DNA from: JAAYYY01 sp964579295
GTDB lineage: Bacteria > Chloroflexota > Anaerolineae > Promineifilales > Promineifilaceae
Length of the DNA stretch: 64,000 nucleotides
Direction: 5' to 3'
Assembly: GCA_964579295.1 (NCBI GenBank)
Contig: CAZOGK010000018.1
Location: 4,514-68,513, forward strand
Numbering within the stretch: the first letter of the stretch is position 1; each line of letters starts with the position of its first letter. The position numbers and the translations under genes were made by a program. The notes beneath the pieces are model-generated. The model was not told where the DNA came from, ran no database searches, and was given only the letters and a program-made list of their open reading frames with translations. Positions 34,962 to 43,543 of the stretch are shown here, in pieces.

Positions 34962-35742
34962 GGTCCAGTAACTCCTGCAGCAGCGCTGCATAGGCCTCCG
35001 CGCCGTCGCTGGCGCCGTCGTAGGCAAAAATATCTTTTCCGGCTGCGTGCGCCTCGCCGATGGCGACGCGCCGCGGGATGGGCGGCAGGAGCTGGGCGCC
35101 AAAAGCCTGCTGCAGCTCAAGCTGCGTGTCGCGCGCCAGCGCCGTGCGGTCCAGCAGCGTGGGCAAGACGCCGCCAACCTTCAGCTCCGGATTGGCCTGG
35201 CGCACCATCTCAATCGTGCGCTGCAGCAGGTTGAGGCCGATGAGCGGGAACAGGCCGGGGTCTACCGGGATAATCACTTCGGTGGCCGCCATCAGGGCGT
35301 TAACCGTCAACAGCCCCAGGCTCGGCGGGCAGTCGATGATCACGAAATCATAGCTGCCCATAATGGGCGCCAGCTTTTGCCGCAGCTGCCGCTCCCGCTC
35401 GAAGGCATTGACCAGTTCCAGCTCGGCCGAGGCCAGGTCGAGATGGCTGGGCAAAATATCCAGCGTGGGTGCGTCGTCGCCGCTGCCCAGTGATGTCGTC
35501 AGCACCGCCTGCGCCGCCGGCAGGTTGCCCAGCAACACCTCATGCAGGGTCGCCTGCCCCGACTCGCGCGGGCCGGCTGCGGAGCCCACGCCGAGGAAGA
35601 CGGCGGTGGCGTTGGCCTGAGGATCGGCGTCGACCAGCAGCACGCGCTGCCCGGCCCGCGCCAGCCCGCCGGCCAGGTTGATGGCCGTGGTCGTCTTCCC
35701 CGTGCCCCCTTTCTGATTGGCAATGGCAATAATGCGCGTCAC
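34954..35742 (-). CDS. parA: ParA/Soj-type partition ATPase
   Basis: This 262-residue Walker-type ATPase begins TRIIAIANQKGGTGKTTTAINLA with the deviant Walker A motif (KGGTGKTTT), followed by LLVDADPQANAT and FVIIDCPPSLG, all standard for ParA/Soj. There is no N-terminal HTH, so it is the small ParA type. GTG at 35742 follows AAGGAGG by six bases, which rules out the longer frame opening at 35910. It is followed by parB with an 8-bp overlap. Confidence 0.93.
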   Translation of the reverse strand: MTRIIAIANQKGGTGKTTTAINLAGGLARAGQRVLLVDADPQANATAVFLGVGSAAGPRESGQATLHEVLLGNLPAAQAVLTTSLGSGDDAPTLDILPSHLDLASAELELVNAFERERQLRQKLAPIMGSYDFVIIDCPPSLGLLTVNALMAATEVIIPVDPGLFPLIGLNLLQRTIEMVRQANPELKVGGVLPTLLDRTALARDTQLELQQAFGAQLLPPIPRRVAIGEAHAAGKDIFAYDGASDGAEAYAALLQELLDRG

Positions 35743-35767
35743 CGGGCCTCCTTGCTGCCTGCCAGCC

Positions 35768-36682
35768 CTAGAAGGGCACACTCCCTTCCAGGCTCTGATG
35801 CCACTCGTCGAGGAAACTGATCGCTTCTGCAAAACGGCGCGCCGGCAGCAGCTTGTAGCTGGTAATACCAAAACGGCGGTAGAACTCGCCGTAGACGCCG
35901 CCGTACTCATTCCGCCCCGTCTTCTTGCCCAGCGCCAGCGCCACCGCCTTCACCGACTGGCTGATCTGGCTGGCCTGGTCGGGCGTGATGTGCCGGCCAG
36001 GGTCGCCCAGCGTCGCCTCCACCTCCTCCAGGCGCCGCTCGTGGTCCGCCAGCTGCTGTCCGTGGCTCTCCAGCTGCCCTTCCAGCACGAGCTGCTGGCG
36101 CGCCAGGCGCATCATCGCCGCCGCCAGCCGGTAGGCCTGCGCCGCCGGCGAATCGGAGTCGAGCAGCTCGTCAAAATCGGGGTCGGCGCTTAGCCGCCCT
36201 TCCAGGAAGGCTTCGTGCAGCACCTGGTAACAGTCGCGCTGGTAGCGGATCAGCCGCTCGCGGATCTCCGGCTTGACGCGGTTGGCGTTGATACCAAAGA
36301 GCCAGCCGTTGAGGTAGTCGAGCGGCAAGCAGACCATCTCCCGGCTGACCTCGGCGCTTGCCTGCCCGCTCGAGCGGCCGGCTTCCGTTCGTGTTACGCG
36401 AACGGAACGTATCTCTGCGCTCAGCACCGGATCGCGCTGCAGCCGCTCATACTGGCCCGACCAGGCCAGGCCGAGGTTTTCGGTCAGTGGGCGCAGGGGC
36501 ACAAAGACCTGGCGCCGCTCCCCGGCGGCGACGACAACGGCCGTCACCTCGTCCTCGTAGAAGAGAACCTGGCGCTGTTCCAGGGGAATGAGGGCTGGCA
36601 TCTCGCTCTGCTTGTGCTCAGACATCGTATTCTGCTGCGCCGGCCGCCGGGTGGGGTAGGCGGCGGGTATCTCCGCGTTCAT
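35768..36682 (-). CDS. Phage-type antirepressor (P22_AR_N plus ORF6C-like)
   Basis: The protein is about 304 residues if translation starts at 36682, or 285 from 36625. The N-terminal half resembles P22-type antirepressors: QVLFYEDEVTAVVV, RPLTENLGLAWSGQYERLQRD and MVCLPLDYLNGWLFGINANRVKPE. A coiled-coil middle (about 180-220; LEGQLESHGQQLADHERRLEEVEATL) follows. The end, GEFYRRFGITSYKLLPARRFAEAISFL, fits an ORF6C-like domain. Antirepressors inactivate phage repressors. It ends 26 bp before parA, on the same strand, so it may be cotranscribed with the partition genes. No phage structural genes are nearby. Confidence 0.82.
   Translation of the reverse strand: MNAEIPAAYPTRRPAQQNTMSEHKQSEMPALIPLEQRQVLFYEDEVTAVVVAAGERRQVFVPLRPLTENLGLAWSGQYERLQRDPVLSAEIRSVRVTRTEAGRSSGQASAEVSREMVCLPLDYLNGWLFGINANRVKPEIRERLIRYQRDCYQVLHEAFLEGRLSADPDFDELLDSDSPAAQAYRLAAAMMRLARQQLVLEGQLESHGQQLADHERRLEEVEATLGDPGRHITPDQASQISQSVKAVALALGKKTGRNEYGGVYGEFYRRFGITSYKLLPARRFAEAISFLDEWHQSLEGSVPF
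36383..36407. repeat. Palindrome inside the antirepressor gene
   Basis: TTCCGTTCG (36383-36391) and its exact complement (36399-36407) flank seven bases. A near-identical 19-mer (16 of 19 bases) occurs in the non-coding stretch at 9937-9955. Confidence 0.5.
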
Positions 36683-37049
36683 TTTAACGGCTTTCAACCG
36701 CCTGACAAACAAATCCAGCACCACCGGCCAGCCGCAACTGCGGAAAAATATAATGAACGAAGAACAGAACCTATATTCATGCACTGAGCGCCGGATTTTC
36801 CGGCAAAAGCAGGGCGCCACGCGCTCTGCCAGCCGATTAAGTTGTGAGTAACACAACATAAAATATCCACTCACAAAACGCTGAAGAGACGGCGCGTGGT
36901 GGTAGGGTAGCCCGCTGGCTGTGCCTCACAGACGGCCAAGCTTCGCATAGTAGGGCGAAGCTGCTGGAACTGTAGTGGTGCCGGGGCAGGGATAGTGGCA
37001 TAATTCCCGATCTTGTGGGCCGTGAACACGGTCCGGAAGCTGAGACCTG
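36683..37049. other. 367-bp divergent intergenic region with repeat and palindromes
   Basis: The region separates the antirepressor (minus) from the MFS gene (plus). It has an AT-rich stretch around 36748-36778 that could hold the antirepressor promoter and a CCGGA/TCCGG hairpin at 36791-36803. It also has the repeated element at 36831-36866 and a perfect 8-bp inverted repeat AGCTTCGC at 36939-36946/36955-36962. No gene was recognised. Confidence 0.5.
36831..36866 (+). repeat. Right copy of the three-block repeated element
   Basis: It reads AGCCGAT, 4 nt, TTGTGAGTAAC, 4 nt, CATAAAATAT, matching the 3' end of the 181-residue gene at 6489-6523 in inverted orientation. It is probably the remnant end of a related gene or an element terminus. 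A nearby ACTCACAA at 36868-36875 forms an inverted repeat with the TTGTGAGT part. Confidence 0.6.
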
Positions 37050-38342
37050 ATGCACGAATATATCGCGCTGCTGCGCGGCAACCGCAACTATCGCTCCCTC
37101 TGGTTCAGCTCGCTCGCCAGCCAGATCGGCGACTGGTTCAACCTCATCGCCTCCGCCTCTCTCATCCAGGAGCTGACGACCAGCGGCTCGGCCGTCAGCC
37201 TGCTCTTCCTGGTACGCTTCTTGCCCCTGTTCCTCTTCAGCCCGCTCGCCGGTGTGCTGGCCGACCGCTTTAACCGGCGCACGCTGATGGCGGCGAGCGA
37301 CCTGCTGCGCGCCGGCACGGTGCTGGGCTTTCTGCTCGTGCGCGACGCCAGCCAGGTCTGGCTCTTCTACCTGCTGACAGCGCTGCAGTTTTCGCTTAGC
37401 GCCATCTATACGCCGACCGGCACCGCGCTGCTGGCGAACATCGTGCGCCGCGACGAGCTGGTCACGGCCAATGCCCTCAACAGTTTCACCTGGAGCACGA
37501 TGCTGGCCGTTGGCTCGCTCCTGGGCGGCCTGGCTACCGGTCTCTTCGGCCGCTCGGCTGCCTTTGTCCTCGACGCTCTGACCTTTCTGGTGGCCGGCTG
37601 GCTGATCGCCCGCGTAAGCCTGCCGCCTGAGCTGCAGCAGGCGCGGGCAGCGACCAGCCGCGGCGGCTGGCTGGACTTCGTCGACGGGCTGCGTTACCTG
37701 CGCGGCGAGCCTTACATCCTGGTCCTCACCCTGATCAAAGGGGCCGGCTCGCTCATCTGGGGCGCTATCAACGTCCTGGAGCTTGATTTTGCCGAAGATG
37801 TCCTGGTCGCCGACCCCCTGGCGCGCGCGCTGCGGGCCGCCGGCGGCAGCGCCCTGGTGCTCGGCGTCATCTACGCGGCCAGCGGTCTGGGCACCGGCTT
37901 TGGGCCCCTGCTGCTACGCCGCTGGCTGGGCGACGCCACATCGCGCCTGCGCTGGGCCATTGTCGCCAGCTTCTGGATGATGGCGGCAGGTATTCTCGGC
38001 CTGGCCGCGGCGCCGACGCTCGCCTGGTTTACGCTGGCGACGCTGGTGCGCACCGTCGGCACGGGGACGCTGTGGGTGTTCAGCGCCGCTATCCTGCAGA
38101 TGATCGTCCCGGACCGCATGCGCGGCCGGGTCTTCGCCTTCGAGTTTGCCGTCCTCACGCTCACGCAGTCGCTGAGCATCAGCTGGGCCGGCCTGGCGCA
38201 GGACACATTGGGCTGGACGATTCGGGAGGTGACCGCCAGCGTCGGCTTGCTCGGTCTGTTCGTTGCCCTGGTCTGGCTGCTCTTCCAGCTGCGCACCTAC
38301 CGGCGGCCGCTGGGCGATTTCCTGCTGGAGAACGCGCCATGA
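37050..38342 (+). CDS. MFS transporter (MFS_3/EntS-like)
   Basis: This 430-residue polytopic protein has about 12 hydrophobic segments. The start NYRSLWFSSLASQIGDWFNLIASASLIQ and the loop GVLADRFNRRTLMAASDL are typical of the MFS_3 group, which includes EntS and drug exporters. The substrate is unknown. Its stop overlaps the ATG of a second MFS gene by four bases, so the two transporters are translated together and may form a pair. Confidence 0.88.
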   Translation: MHEYIALLRGNRNYRSLWFSSLASQIGDWFNLIASASLIQELTTSGSAVSLLFLVRFLPLFLFSPLAGVLADRFNRRTLMAASDLLRAGTVLGFLLVRDASQVWLFYLLTALQFSLSAIYTPTGTALLANIVRRDELVTANALNSFTWSTMLAVGSLLGGLATGLFGRSAAFVLDALTFLVAGWLIARVSLPPELQQARAATSRGGWLDFVDGLRYLRGEPYILVLTLIKGAGSLIWGAINVLELDFAEDVLVADPLARALRAAGGSALVLGVIYAASGLGTGFGPLLLRRWLGDATSRLRWAIVASFWMMAAGILGLAAAPTLAWFTLATLVRTVGTGTLWVFSAAILQMIVPDRMRGRVFAFEFAVLTLTQSLSISWAGLAQDTLGWTIREVTASVGLLGLFVALVWLLFQLRTYRRPLGDFLLENAP

Positions 38343-39691
38343 TGCGCCAGACGCGAACCTGGCGCTTGCTGCGCTGGTTGGTGCAGGCCGACCGCCCGGC
38401 CGATCAGGTGAGCGACGCCCAGATTGAGGCCGAGCGCGACCGCCACTACCGCTGGAACTTCGCCGTCAACCTGCTCGAGGGCGCCGCCTTCTGGTTTGGC
38501 CTCAGCTTCGCCAGCGCCAGCACGATTCTTCCCCTTTTCATCAGCAAGCTGACCGGCGCCACCTGGCCGCTGGCGCTCATTGCCGTTCTGGCCCAGGGCG
38601 GCTGGTACTTTCCCCAGCTCTTTACCGCGCGCGGCGTCGAGCGGCTGGCGCGCAAGAAGCCGGTCATCGTCAACCTGGGCTTCTTCGCTGAGCGCCTGCC
38701 GGTCTGGCTGTTCATCGTCGCCGCCATCCTGGCGCGCGAGACGCCGGCGCTAGCTTTGGGGCTGATCATCCTCGCCTACGGCTGGTTCGCCATCGGTTCT
38801 GGGGTGGTGGGCACTGCCTGGCAGGATATGATCGCGCGCTGCTTCCCTGTCGAGAGCCGTGGCCGTTTTCTGGGGCTGACCACCTTCATGGGCACGGGCA
38901 TGGGCGCCGCCGGCGCTGCCCTCAGCAGCTGGCTGCTCGCCACCTATCCATTTCCCATCAGCTTTGTCTACACCTTTACCATTGCCGCCGCCGGCATCAC
39001 CCTGAGCTGGTTATTGATTTCCCTGACCCGCGAGCCGGCGCAGGCGCCTGAACGATTGGCTGAACATGAATTCAATTTTTTGAGCGACCTCTCTGGCATT
39101 CTGCGGCGCGACCGGAACTACCGCCGTTTTCTCATGGGGCGCCTGCTCATTACCTTTTCCGGCATGGGCCAGGGCTTTCTCACCATCTCCGCCCTGCGCC
39201 GCTTCGCCGTCGCCGACGCCGTGGTCGGCCAGTACACCGCAGCGCTGCTGCTGGGGCAGACGGCCGGTACGCTGCTCTTTGGCGTTCTTGCCGACCGGCG
39301 CGGCCATCTGCTCTCCGTCAAGCTCGGCGGCGTTGCCACCGTCGCCGCCTACCTCCTGGCCTGGCTGGCCCCTGGGCCGGGCTGGTATTATGCTGTCTTT
39401 GCGCTGCTCGGCGTCTCCTTTGGCTCCATCCTCGTCAGTGGCATCCTCGTCGTCCTCGAGTTCAGCCCGCCGGCGCGCCGTCCTACCTACGCCGGGCTGG
39501 CCAATAGCCTGATCGGGCTTGCCGGTTTTGCCGCGCCCGTGCTCGGCGGCCTCCTGGCCAGCCTGGGCGCTCAGAGCGGCGCCGGCTACGCGCCCCTCTT
39601 TGCCCTCAGCGCCGCCGCCGGTCTGCTGGGGGTCATCCTCCTGGCTCGCCGCGTACACGAGCCACGCTGGACGACAATGGACAACGGTTGA
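38339..39691 (+). CDS. Second MFS transporter
   Basis: This 450-residue protein has a soluble N-terminal helix (about 1-45), then about 12 membrane segments: LLEGAAFWFGLSFASASTILPLFISKL and, after the middle loop, FLMGRLLITFSGMGQGFLTISAL. A loop LFGVLADRRGHLLSVKLGG marks the MFS second half. The start overlaps the preceding stop (ATGA at 38339-38342). Sequence similarity to the first MFS is limited, so this is not a simple duplication. Substrate unknown. Confidence 0.85.
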   Translation: MMRQTRTWRLLRWLVQADRPADQVSDAQIEAERDRHYRWNFAVNLLEGAAFWFGLSFASASTILPLFISKLTGATWPLALIAVLAQGGWYFPQLFTARGVERLARKKPVIVNLGFFAERLPVWLFIVAAILARETPALALGLIILAYGWFAIGSGVVGTAWQDMIARCFPVESRGRFLGLTTFMGTGMGAAGAALSSWLLATYPFPISFVYTFTIAAAGITLSWLLISLTREPAQAPERLAEHEFNFLSDLSGILRRDRNYRRFLMGRLLITFSGMGQGFLTISALRRFAVADAVVGQYTAALLLGQTAGTLLFGVLADRRGHLLSVKLGGVATVAAYLLAWLAPGPGWYYAVFALLGVSFGSILVSGILVVLEFSPPARRPTYAGLANSLIGLAGFAAPVLGGLLASLGAQSGAGYAPLFALSAAAGLLGVILLARRVHEPRWTTMDNG

Positions 39692-39856
39692 TTTGCGCCC
39701 GTCCGCGCGCATCATTGGCGGCGCCGGCAGCCTCTGACAAACGTCAGGTCGCCCTTCATCGCGATCCCGACTATACTTACTGATATTGCCTTTAGATAAC
39801 ATCGATACAATGGTGCCAACCGCGCAGCCAGAGAGCGGTTGCCCACAGGCAGACTT

Positions 39857-41371
39857 GTGCAACTCGAACAGATTTTCCTTGTTGGCGGCATTCTCCTGCT
39901 GGCAAGTATCTTCGCCAGCAAGGCTACAGGGCGCCTCGGCGTGCCGGCGCTGCTCGTCTTCGTCGTCATCGGCATGCTGGCCGGCTCCGAAGGACCGGGC
40001 GGCATCGATTTTGACGACCCGGTCATTGCTCAATCGCTGGGCGTCGTCGCCCTGATCTATATCCTCTTTTCGGGTGGGATGGACACGAATTGGGCGTCGG
40101 TGCGCCCGGTGCTGGGGAGCGCCCTGATACTCTCGACCATTGGCGTCGGTCTGACGGCCGTGCTGGTCGGCCTCTTTGCCACCGTGATCCTGAACTTCAC
40201 GCTGCTAGAAGGGCTGCTGCTCGGCTCGATTGTCTCTTCGACCGACGCCGCGGCCGTCTTCGCCGTCATGCGCAGCAAAGGCGTAAGCCTGCGCGGGCAG
40301 CTCAAATCGCTCGTGGAGCTGGAATCGGGCACGAACGATCCCATGGCCGTCTTCCTGACCACGGCCCTGATTGGCCTGCTGACCTTACCCGATGCCTCCG
40401 TTATCAACCTGATCCCGATGTTTATCCAGCAGATGGTGCTGGGCGCGCTGCTTGGCTACTTCTTCGGCCGGCTGACCGTGTTTGTACTGAACCGGATTAA
40501 TCTCGACTACGATGGGCTCTATCCGGTGGTGACGATTGCGGCCGCGCTAATCATCTATAGCGCCACCAATCTGCTCGGCGGCAATGGCTTCCTGGCGGCC
40601 TATCTGAGCGGCCTGGTCATCGCCAACAGCGTCTTCATCCACAAGCGCACGCTGCTCCGCTTTCACGATGGCGTCGCCTGGCTGATGCAAATCGCCATGT
40701 TTACCGCCCTCGGGCTGCTCGTCTTTCCCTCGCAGGTGCTGGCCGTGGCGGGTCAGGGACTGTTGCTATCGGCCTTTCTCATCCTCATCGCCCGGCCAAT
40801 CAGTATCTTTCTCACGCTGATCCCTTTCCCGCTCGACCTGCGCTCCCAGACGATGGTCGGCTGGGTTGGCCTGCGCGGCGCTGTGCCCATTATTCTGGCG
40901 ACCTTCCCGCTGCTGGAAGATATCCCGGCAAATGAGCACATCTTTAACCTTGTCTTCTTCATTGTCTTGACCTCGGTGCTGATCCAGGGCACCTCCATCC
41001 CCCTCGTCGCCCGCCTTCTGGGCGTGGACCAGCCGCTCCGCTCGCGCCCGCGCCCGCCGCTGGAGTTTGAGCCGACTGCCGCCATCGAGGGCGATCTGGT
41101 GGAAATCGAAATCTTGCCCGGCTCTGTCGCCGCCGGCAAGCGCCTTGTAGACCTGGACCTGCCGCCTACCGCGCTCTTTGTCCTGCTCGGCCGCGACCAG
41201 AGCTTCTTGGTCCCCCGCGGCGATACCCGGCTGGAAGCCGGCGATATCGTCACGGTGCTGGCGGACGACGAGGCGCTGGCGCGGGTACGCAATCTGCTGG
41301 CTATGCCGGACCAGAGCGGGGGCGAGACGGCGGCCGCGGCGCTGCAGCCCGGAGCCGGCGAGTTGGATTAG
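39857..41371 (+). CDS. CPA1-type cation/proton antiporter with RCK_C domain
   Basis: This protein of about 504 residues has 12 or so membrane segments of the sodium/proton exchanger fold (FGRLTVFVLNRINLDYDG, SSTDAAAVFAVMR, MVGWVGLRGAVPIILATFPL). A soluble C-terminal part (about 400-490) resembles a TrkA-C/RCK_C domain: VEIEILPGSVAAGKRLVDLDLP and DIVTVLADDEAL. It fits the K+/H+ antiporter CvrA/NhaP2 group. GTG 39857 is preferred to the TTG at 39839 because the first membrane segment begins there. No ribosome-binding site is clear. It converges with the response regulator. Confidence 0.85.
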   Translation: MQLEQIFLVGGILLLASIFASKATGRLGVPALLVFVVIGMLAGSEGPGGIDFDDPVIAQSLGVVALIYILFSGGMDTNWASVRPVLGSALILSTIGVGLTAVLVGLFATVILNFTLLEGLLLGSIVSSTDAAAVFAVMRSKGVSLRGQLKSLVELESGTNDPMAVFLTTALIGLLTLPDASVINLIPMFIQQMVLGALLGYFFGRLTVFVLNRINLDYDGLYPVVTIAAALIIYSATNLLGGNGFLAAYLSGLVIANSVFIHKRTLLRFHDGVAWLMQIAMFTALGLLVFPSQVLAVAGQGLLLSAFLILIARPISIFLTLIPFPLDLRSQTMVGWVGLRGAVPIILATFPLLEDIPANEHIFNLVFFIVLTSVLIQGTSIPLVARLLGVDQPLRSRPRPPLEFEPTAAIEGDLVEIEILPGSVAAGKRLVDLDLPPTALFVLLGRDQSFLVPRGDTRLEAGDIVTVLADDEALARVRNLLAMPDQSGGETAAAALQPGAGELD

Positions 41372-42042
41372 CCGCGCGGCGCTCCCTTGCGCACAATCCC
41401 CTCCCGCCATGCATAGACGGCCGCCTGGGTGCGGTCGGCCAGGTGCAGCTTGCCGAGGATGTTGCTCACGTGGCTCTTCACCGTCTTTTCACTGATCACC
41501 AGCCGCTTGGCAATCTCCGCATTGCTCAACGCCTGAGCCAGCAGCTGCAGCACTTCCAGCTCGCGCTCGGTTAGTTCGGTGAAGGGGTTGACTTCCAGCG
41601 CGCGCGCACCGGAGATCTCCTGCACGAGGCGGGCGGCCACGCGCGGGTGGATGACGGCTTCGCCCGCCGCCGCCTTGCGCACCGCCGTGGCGATCTCCTT
41701 CGGCCCGGCATCCTTGAGCAGGTAGGAAAGCGCGCCGGCGCGAATGGCGGGGAAGATATGCTCGTCGTCGTGATAGCTGGTGAGGACGATCACCTGGGTG
41801 CGCGGGCTGATCTGCTTCAGGCGCCGTGTCGCCTCCACGCCATCCATCTCCGGCATTTTCAGGTCCATGAGCACCACGTCGGGCGCCAGCTCGGCGGCCA
41901 GGCGCAGCGCCTCGCCGCCAGACGCCGCCTGCCCGGCGACGGCGATATCCGGCTGCGTACTTAGAAAGGCTTCCACACCCTGGCGCACTACAGCATGGTC
42001 GTCCACGAGGAGGACCGTAATAGCTTCGGCCGGCTCGTTCAT
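41368..42042 (-). CDS. NarL/FixJ-family response regulator
   Basis: This 224-residue two-component regulator has a REC domain with acidic pocket DDHAVVRQG, the phospho-Asp in VVLMDLKMPEMDG (near 58), and Thr/Lys signatures. The LuxR-type helix-turn-helix is LTERELEVLQLLAQALSNAEIAKRL with KTVKSHVSNIL (about 155-205). It overlaps the kinase gene by four bases, so the two are coupled. The likely target is the ABC-2 operon just upstream on the same strand. Confidence 0.93.
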   Translation of the reverse strand: MNEPAEAITVLLVDDHAVVRQGVEAFLSTQPDIAVAGQAASGGEALRLAAELAPDVVLMDLKMPEMDGVEATRRLKQISPRTQVIVLTSYHDDEHIFPAIRAGALSYLLKDAGPKEIATAVRKAAAGEAVIHPRVAARLVQEISGARALEVNPFTELTERELEVLQLLAQALSNAEIAKRLVISEKTVKSHVSNILGKLHLADRTQAAVYAWREGIVRKGAPRG

Positions 42043-43490
42043 GGCTGTTTCTCCTGGTTCAGAGGTACGGTAGCCGTCACCGTCGTGCCTTCTCCCGGCT
42101 TGCTCGTGACGGTCAGCGCGCCGCCGAGGGTGGCGGCGCGCTGGCGCATGCTCTCCAGGCCAAAGCCGCGCGCCGGCGCCGGCGCAAAGCCGCGTCCATT
42201 ATCGACTACTTGCAGGGTAACGGCGCCATGCTCGCAGCGCAGGGTGATAGCAGCCTGGCTGGCGCCGCTGTGGCGGCCGGCGTTCGCCAGCGCCTCCTGA
42301 GCAATACGAAACAGACTCTGTTCCACGGGCAGCGGCAGCGCGCTCACCCCGGCTGTGCGCACCGTCGCCGGGATGCCGCTCTGCCGCGACCACTCTTGCG
42401 CATAGTCCTGCAAGGCCTCGGCCAGCCCCTGGCCGGCCAGGGCAGGGGGCCGCAGCTCCTGGATCAGGCTGCCCAGTTCGCTCTGCGCCGCCTGGGCCAG
42501 CGCGGCGGCTTCGGCCAGATGGCGGCCGGCGCTCTCGGGGTCGCGCGCCAGCTGCGCCTGGGCCGCGCCGATCTGCATGGTCGCCGCAAAAAGTTGCTGT
42601 TTGACCGCATCGTGCAGCTCGCGCGCCAGCCGGCTACGCTCCTCGACTGCCGCCAGCTCCTGGCGCGTCTGCAGCAGGTTCTGTAGCTGCTCGGCCATCT
42701 GGTTGAGGCGGCGGCCGAGCTGGCCGATCTCGTCGGCGCTGCGGTCCTGGACGAAGGCGGTGAAATCACCCTGGCTCCAGGCGTCGGCTGTCGTTGCCAG
42801 AGCGCCCAGCCGGCGCGTCAGGCCGCGCGCGGCGACGAAGCCGAAAATGGCGCCCACGAAGCCGGCGCCGAGGAGAATGGGAATGGTCGCGGGCAGCAGC
42901 CCGGAGAGCACGCCGCCCAGTAGCGCCGGCTGTGTCTGGGGCAGCTCAATGGCGACGAGCAGAGCGCCGCGGATAGCGCCCGCCGGCGAGCGTACGGGCG
43001 CCGCCACGTAGAGCGCCCCGCTCGCCTCATCGCGCACGCTGCGCGCCGCGACCGGCCGGTCGGCAAGGGCGGCGCTGGCGGCGCTGGCTGCAGCCGCAGG
43101 CAGCCTGCTGCCAGCAGGCTCAGCGCCCGGCCGGGAGGCCAGCAGCGCGCCATCTTGAGCTACCACGCCGGCAAAGCTGATGTCGCTAAAGGTCGCCTGC
43201 GCCCTGTCCTGCTCCAGCACCAGCCGCCGGCCCTGGTAATGGCTATCGATCCAGGCCGTCACGGCTGCCGGGTCCGGCTCTTCAGCCTCCAGCAGCGGCG
43301 CCAGCTCTTCGGCCAGCGGCGCTATCAGGCCGCCGAGGGCGCTGCCCAGCAGATCGCTGCGGAAGACCAGGGTCCAGGCGATCAGCAGTAGCGCCAGCAG
43401 CAGCACGATGACCACCGCGCTGGTGACCAGCGTGTAGGAGAGGGTCAGCTTCCACTGCAGTCGGCCGAAAGCGGCGCGAAGTCGGTTCAT
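42039..43490 (-). CDS. Sensor histidine kinase of the NarX/LiaS type
   Basis: This 483-residue membrane kinase has an N-terminal anchor (LTLSYTLVTSAVVIVLLLALLLIAWTLVF), an extracellular domain (about 45-200) and a second membrane segment (LLGAGFVGAIFGFVAARGL). A HAMP region follows, then HisKA_3 with the phospho-His in RLARELHDAVKQQLF. The HATPase_c domain has GFGLESMRQRAATLGG. The ATG at 43490 is chosen over a very long upstream frame that overlaps the ABC permease. Stimulus unknown, possibly envelope damage or antimicrobials given the neighbouring ABC-2 exporter. Confidence 0.92.
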   Translation of the reverse strand: MNRLRAAFGRLQWKLTLSYTLVTSAVVIVLLLALLLIAWTLVFRSDLLGSALGGLIAPLAEELAPLLEAEEPDPAAVTAWIDSHYQGRRLVLEQDRAQATFSDISFAGVVAQDGALLASRPGAEPAGSRLPAAAASAASAALADRPVAARSVRDEASGALYVAAPVRSPAGAIRGALLVAIELPQTQPALLGGVLSGLLPATIPILLGAGFVGAIFGFVAARGLTRRLGALATTADAWSQGDFTAFVQDRSADEIGQLGRRLNQMAEQLQNLLQTRQELAAVEERSRLARELHDAVKQQLFAATMQIGAAQAQLARDPESAGRHLAEAAALAQAAQSELGSLIQELRPPALAGQGLAEALQDYAQEWSRQSGIPATVRTAGVSALPLPVEQSLFRIAQEALANAGRHSGASQAAITLRCEHGAVTLQVVDNGRGFAPAPARGFGLESMRQRAATLGGALTVTSKPGEGTTVTATVPLNQEKQP

Positions 43491-43502
43491 GAGGCTATTA
43501 AA

Positions 43503-43540
43503 GCAAGGAACTGGACTTTGACCAGCGTCCAGCTCCTTGC
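43503..43540 (-). terminator. 14-bp hairpin between the ABC-2 operon and the kinase
   Basis: The arms 43503-43516 and 43527-43540 are complementary except one position, around a 10-nt loop. It lies four bases beyond the permease stop, so it separates the ABC-2 unit from the kinase/regulator genes that follow. Confidence 0.65.
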
Positions 43541-43543
43541 GGT

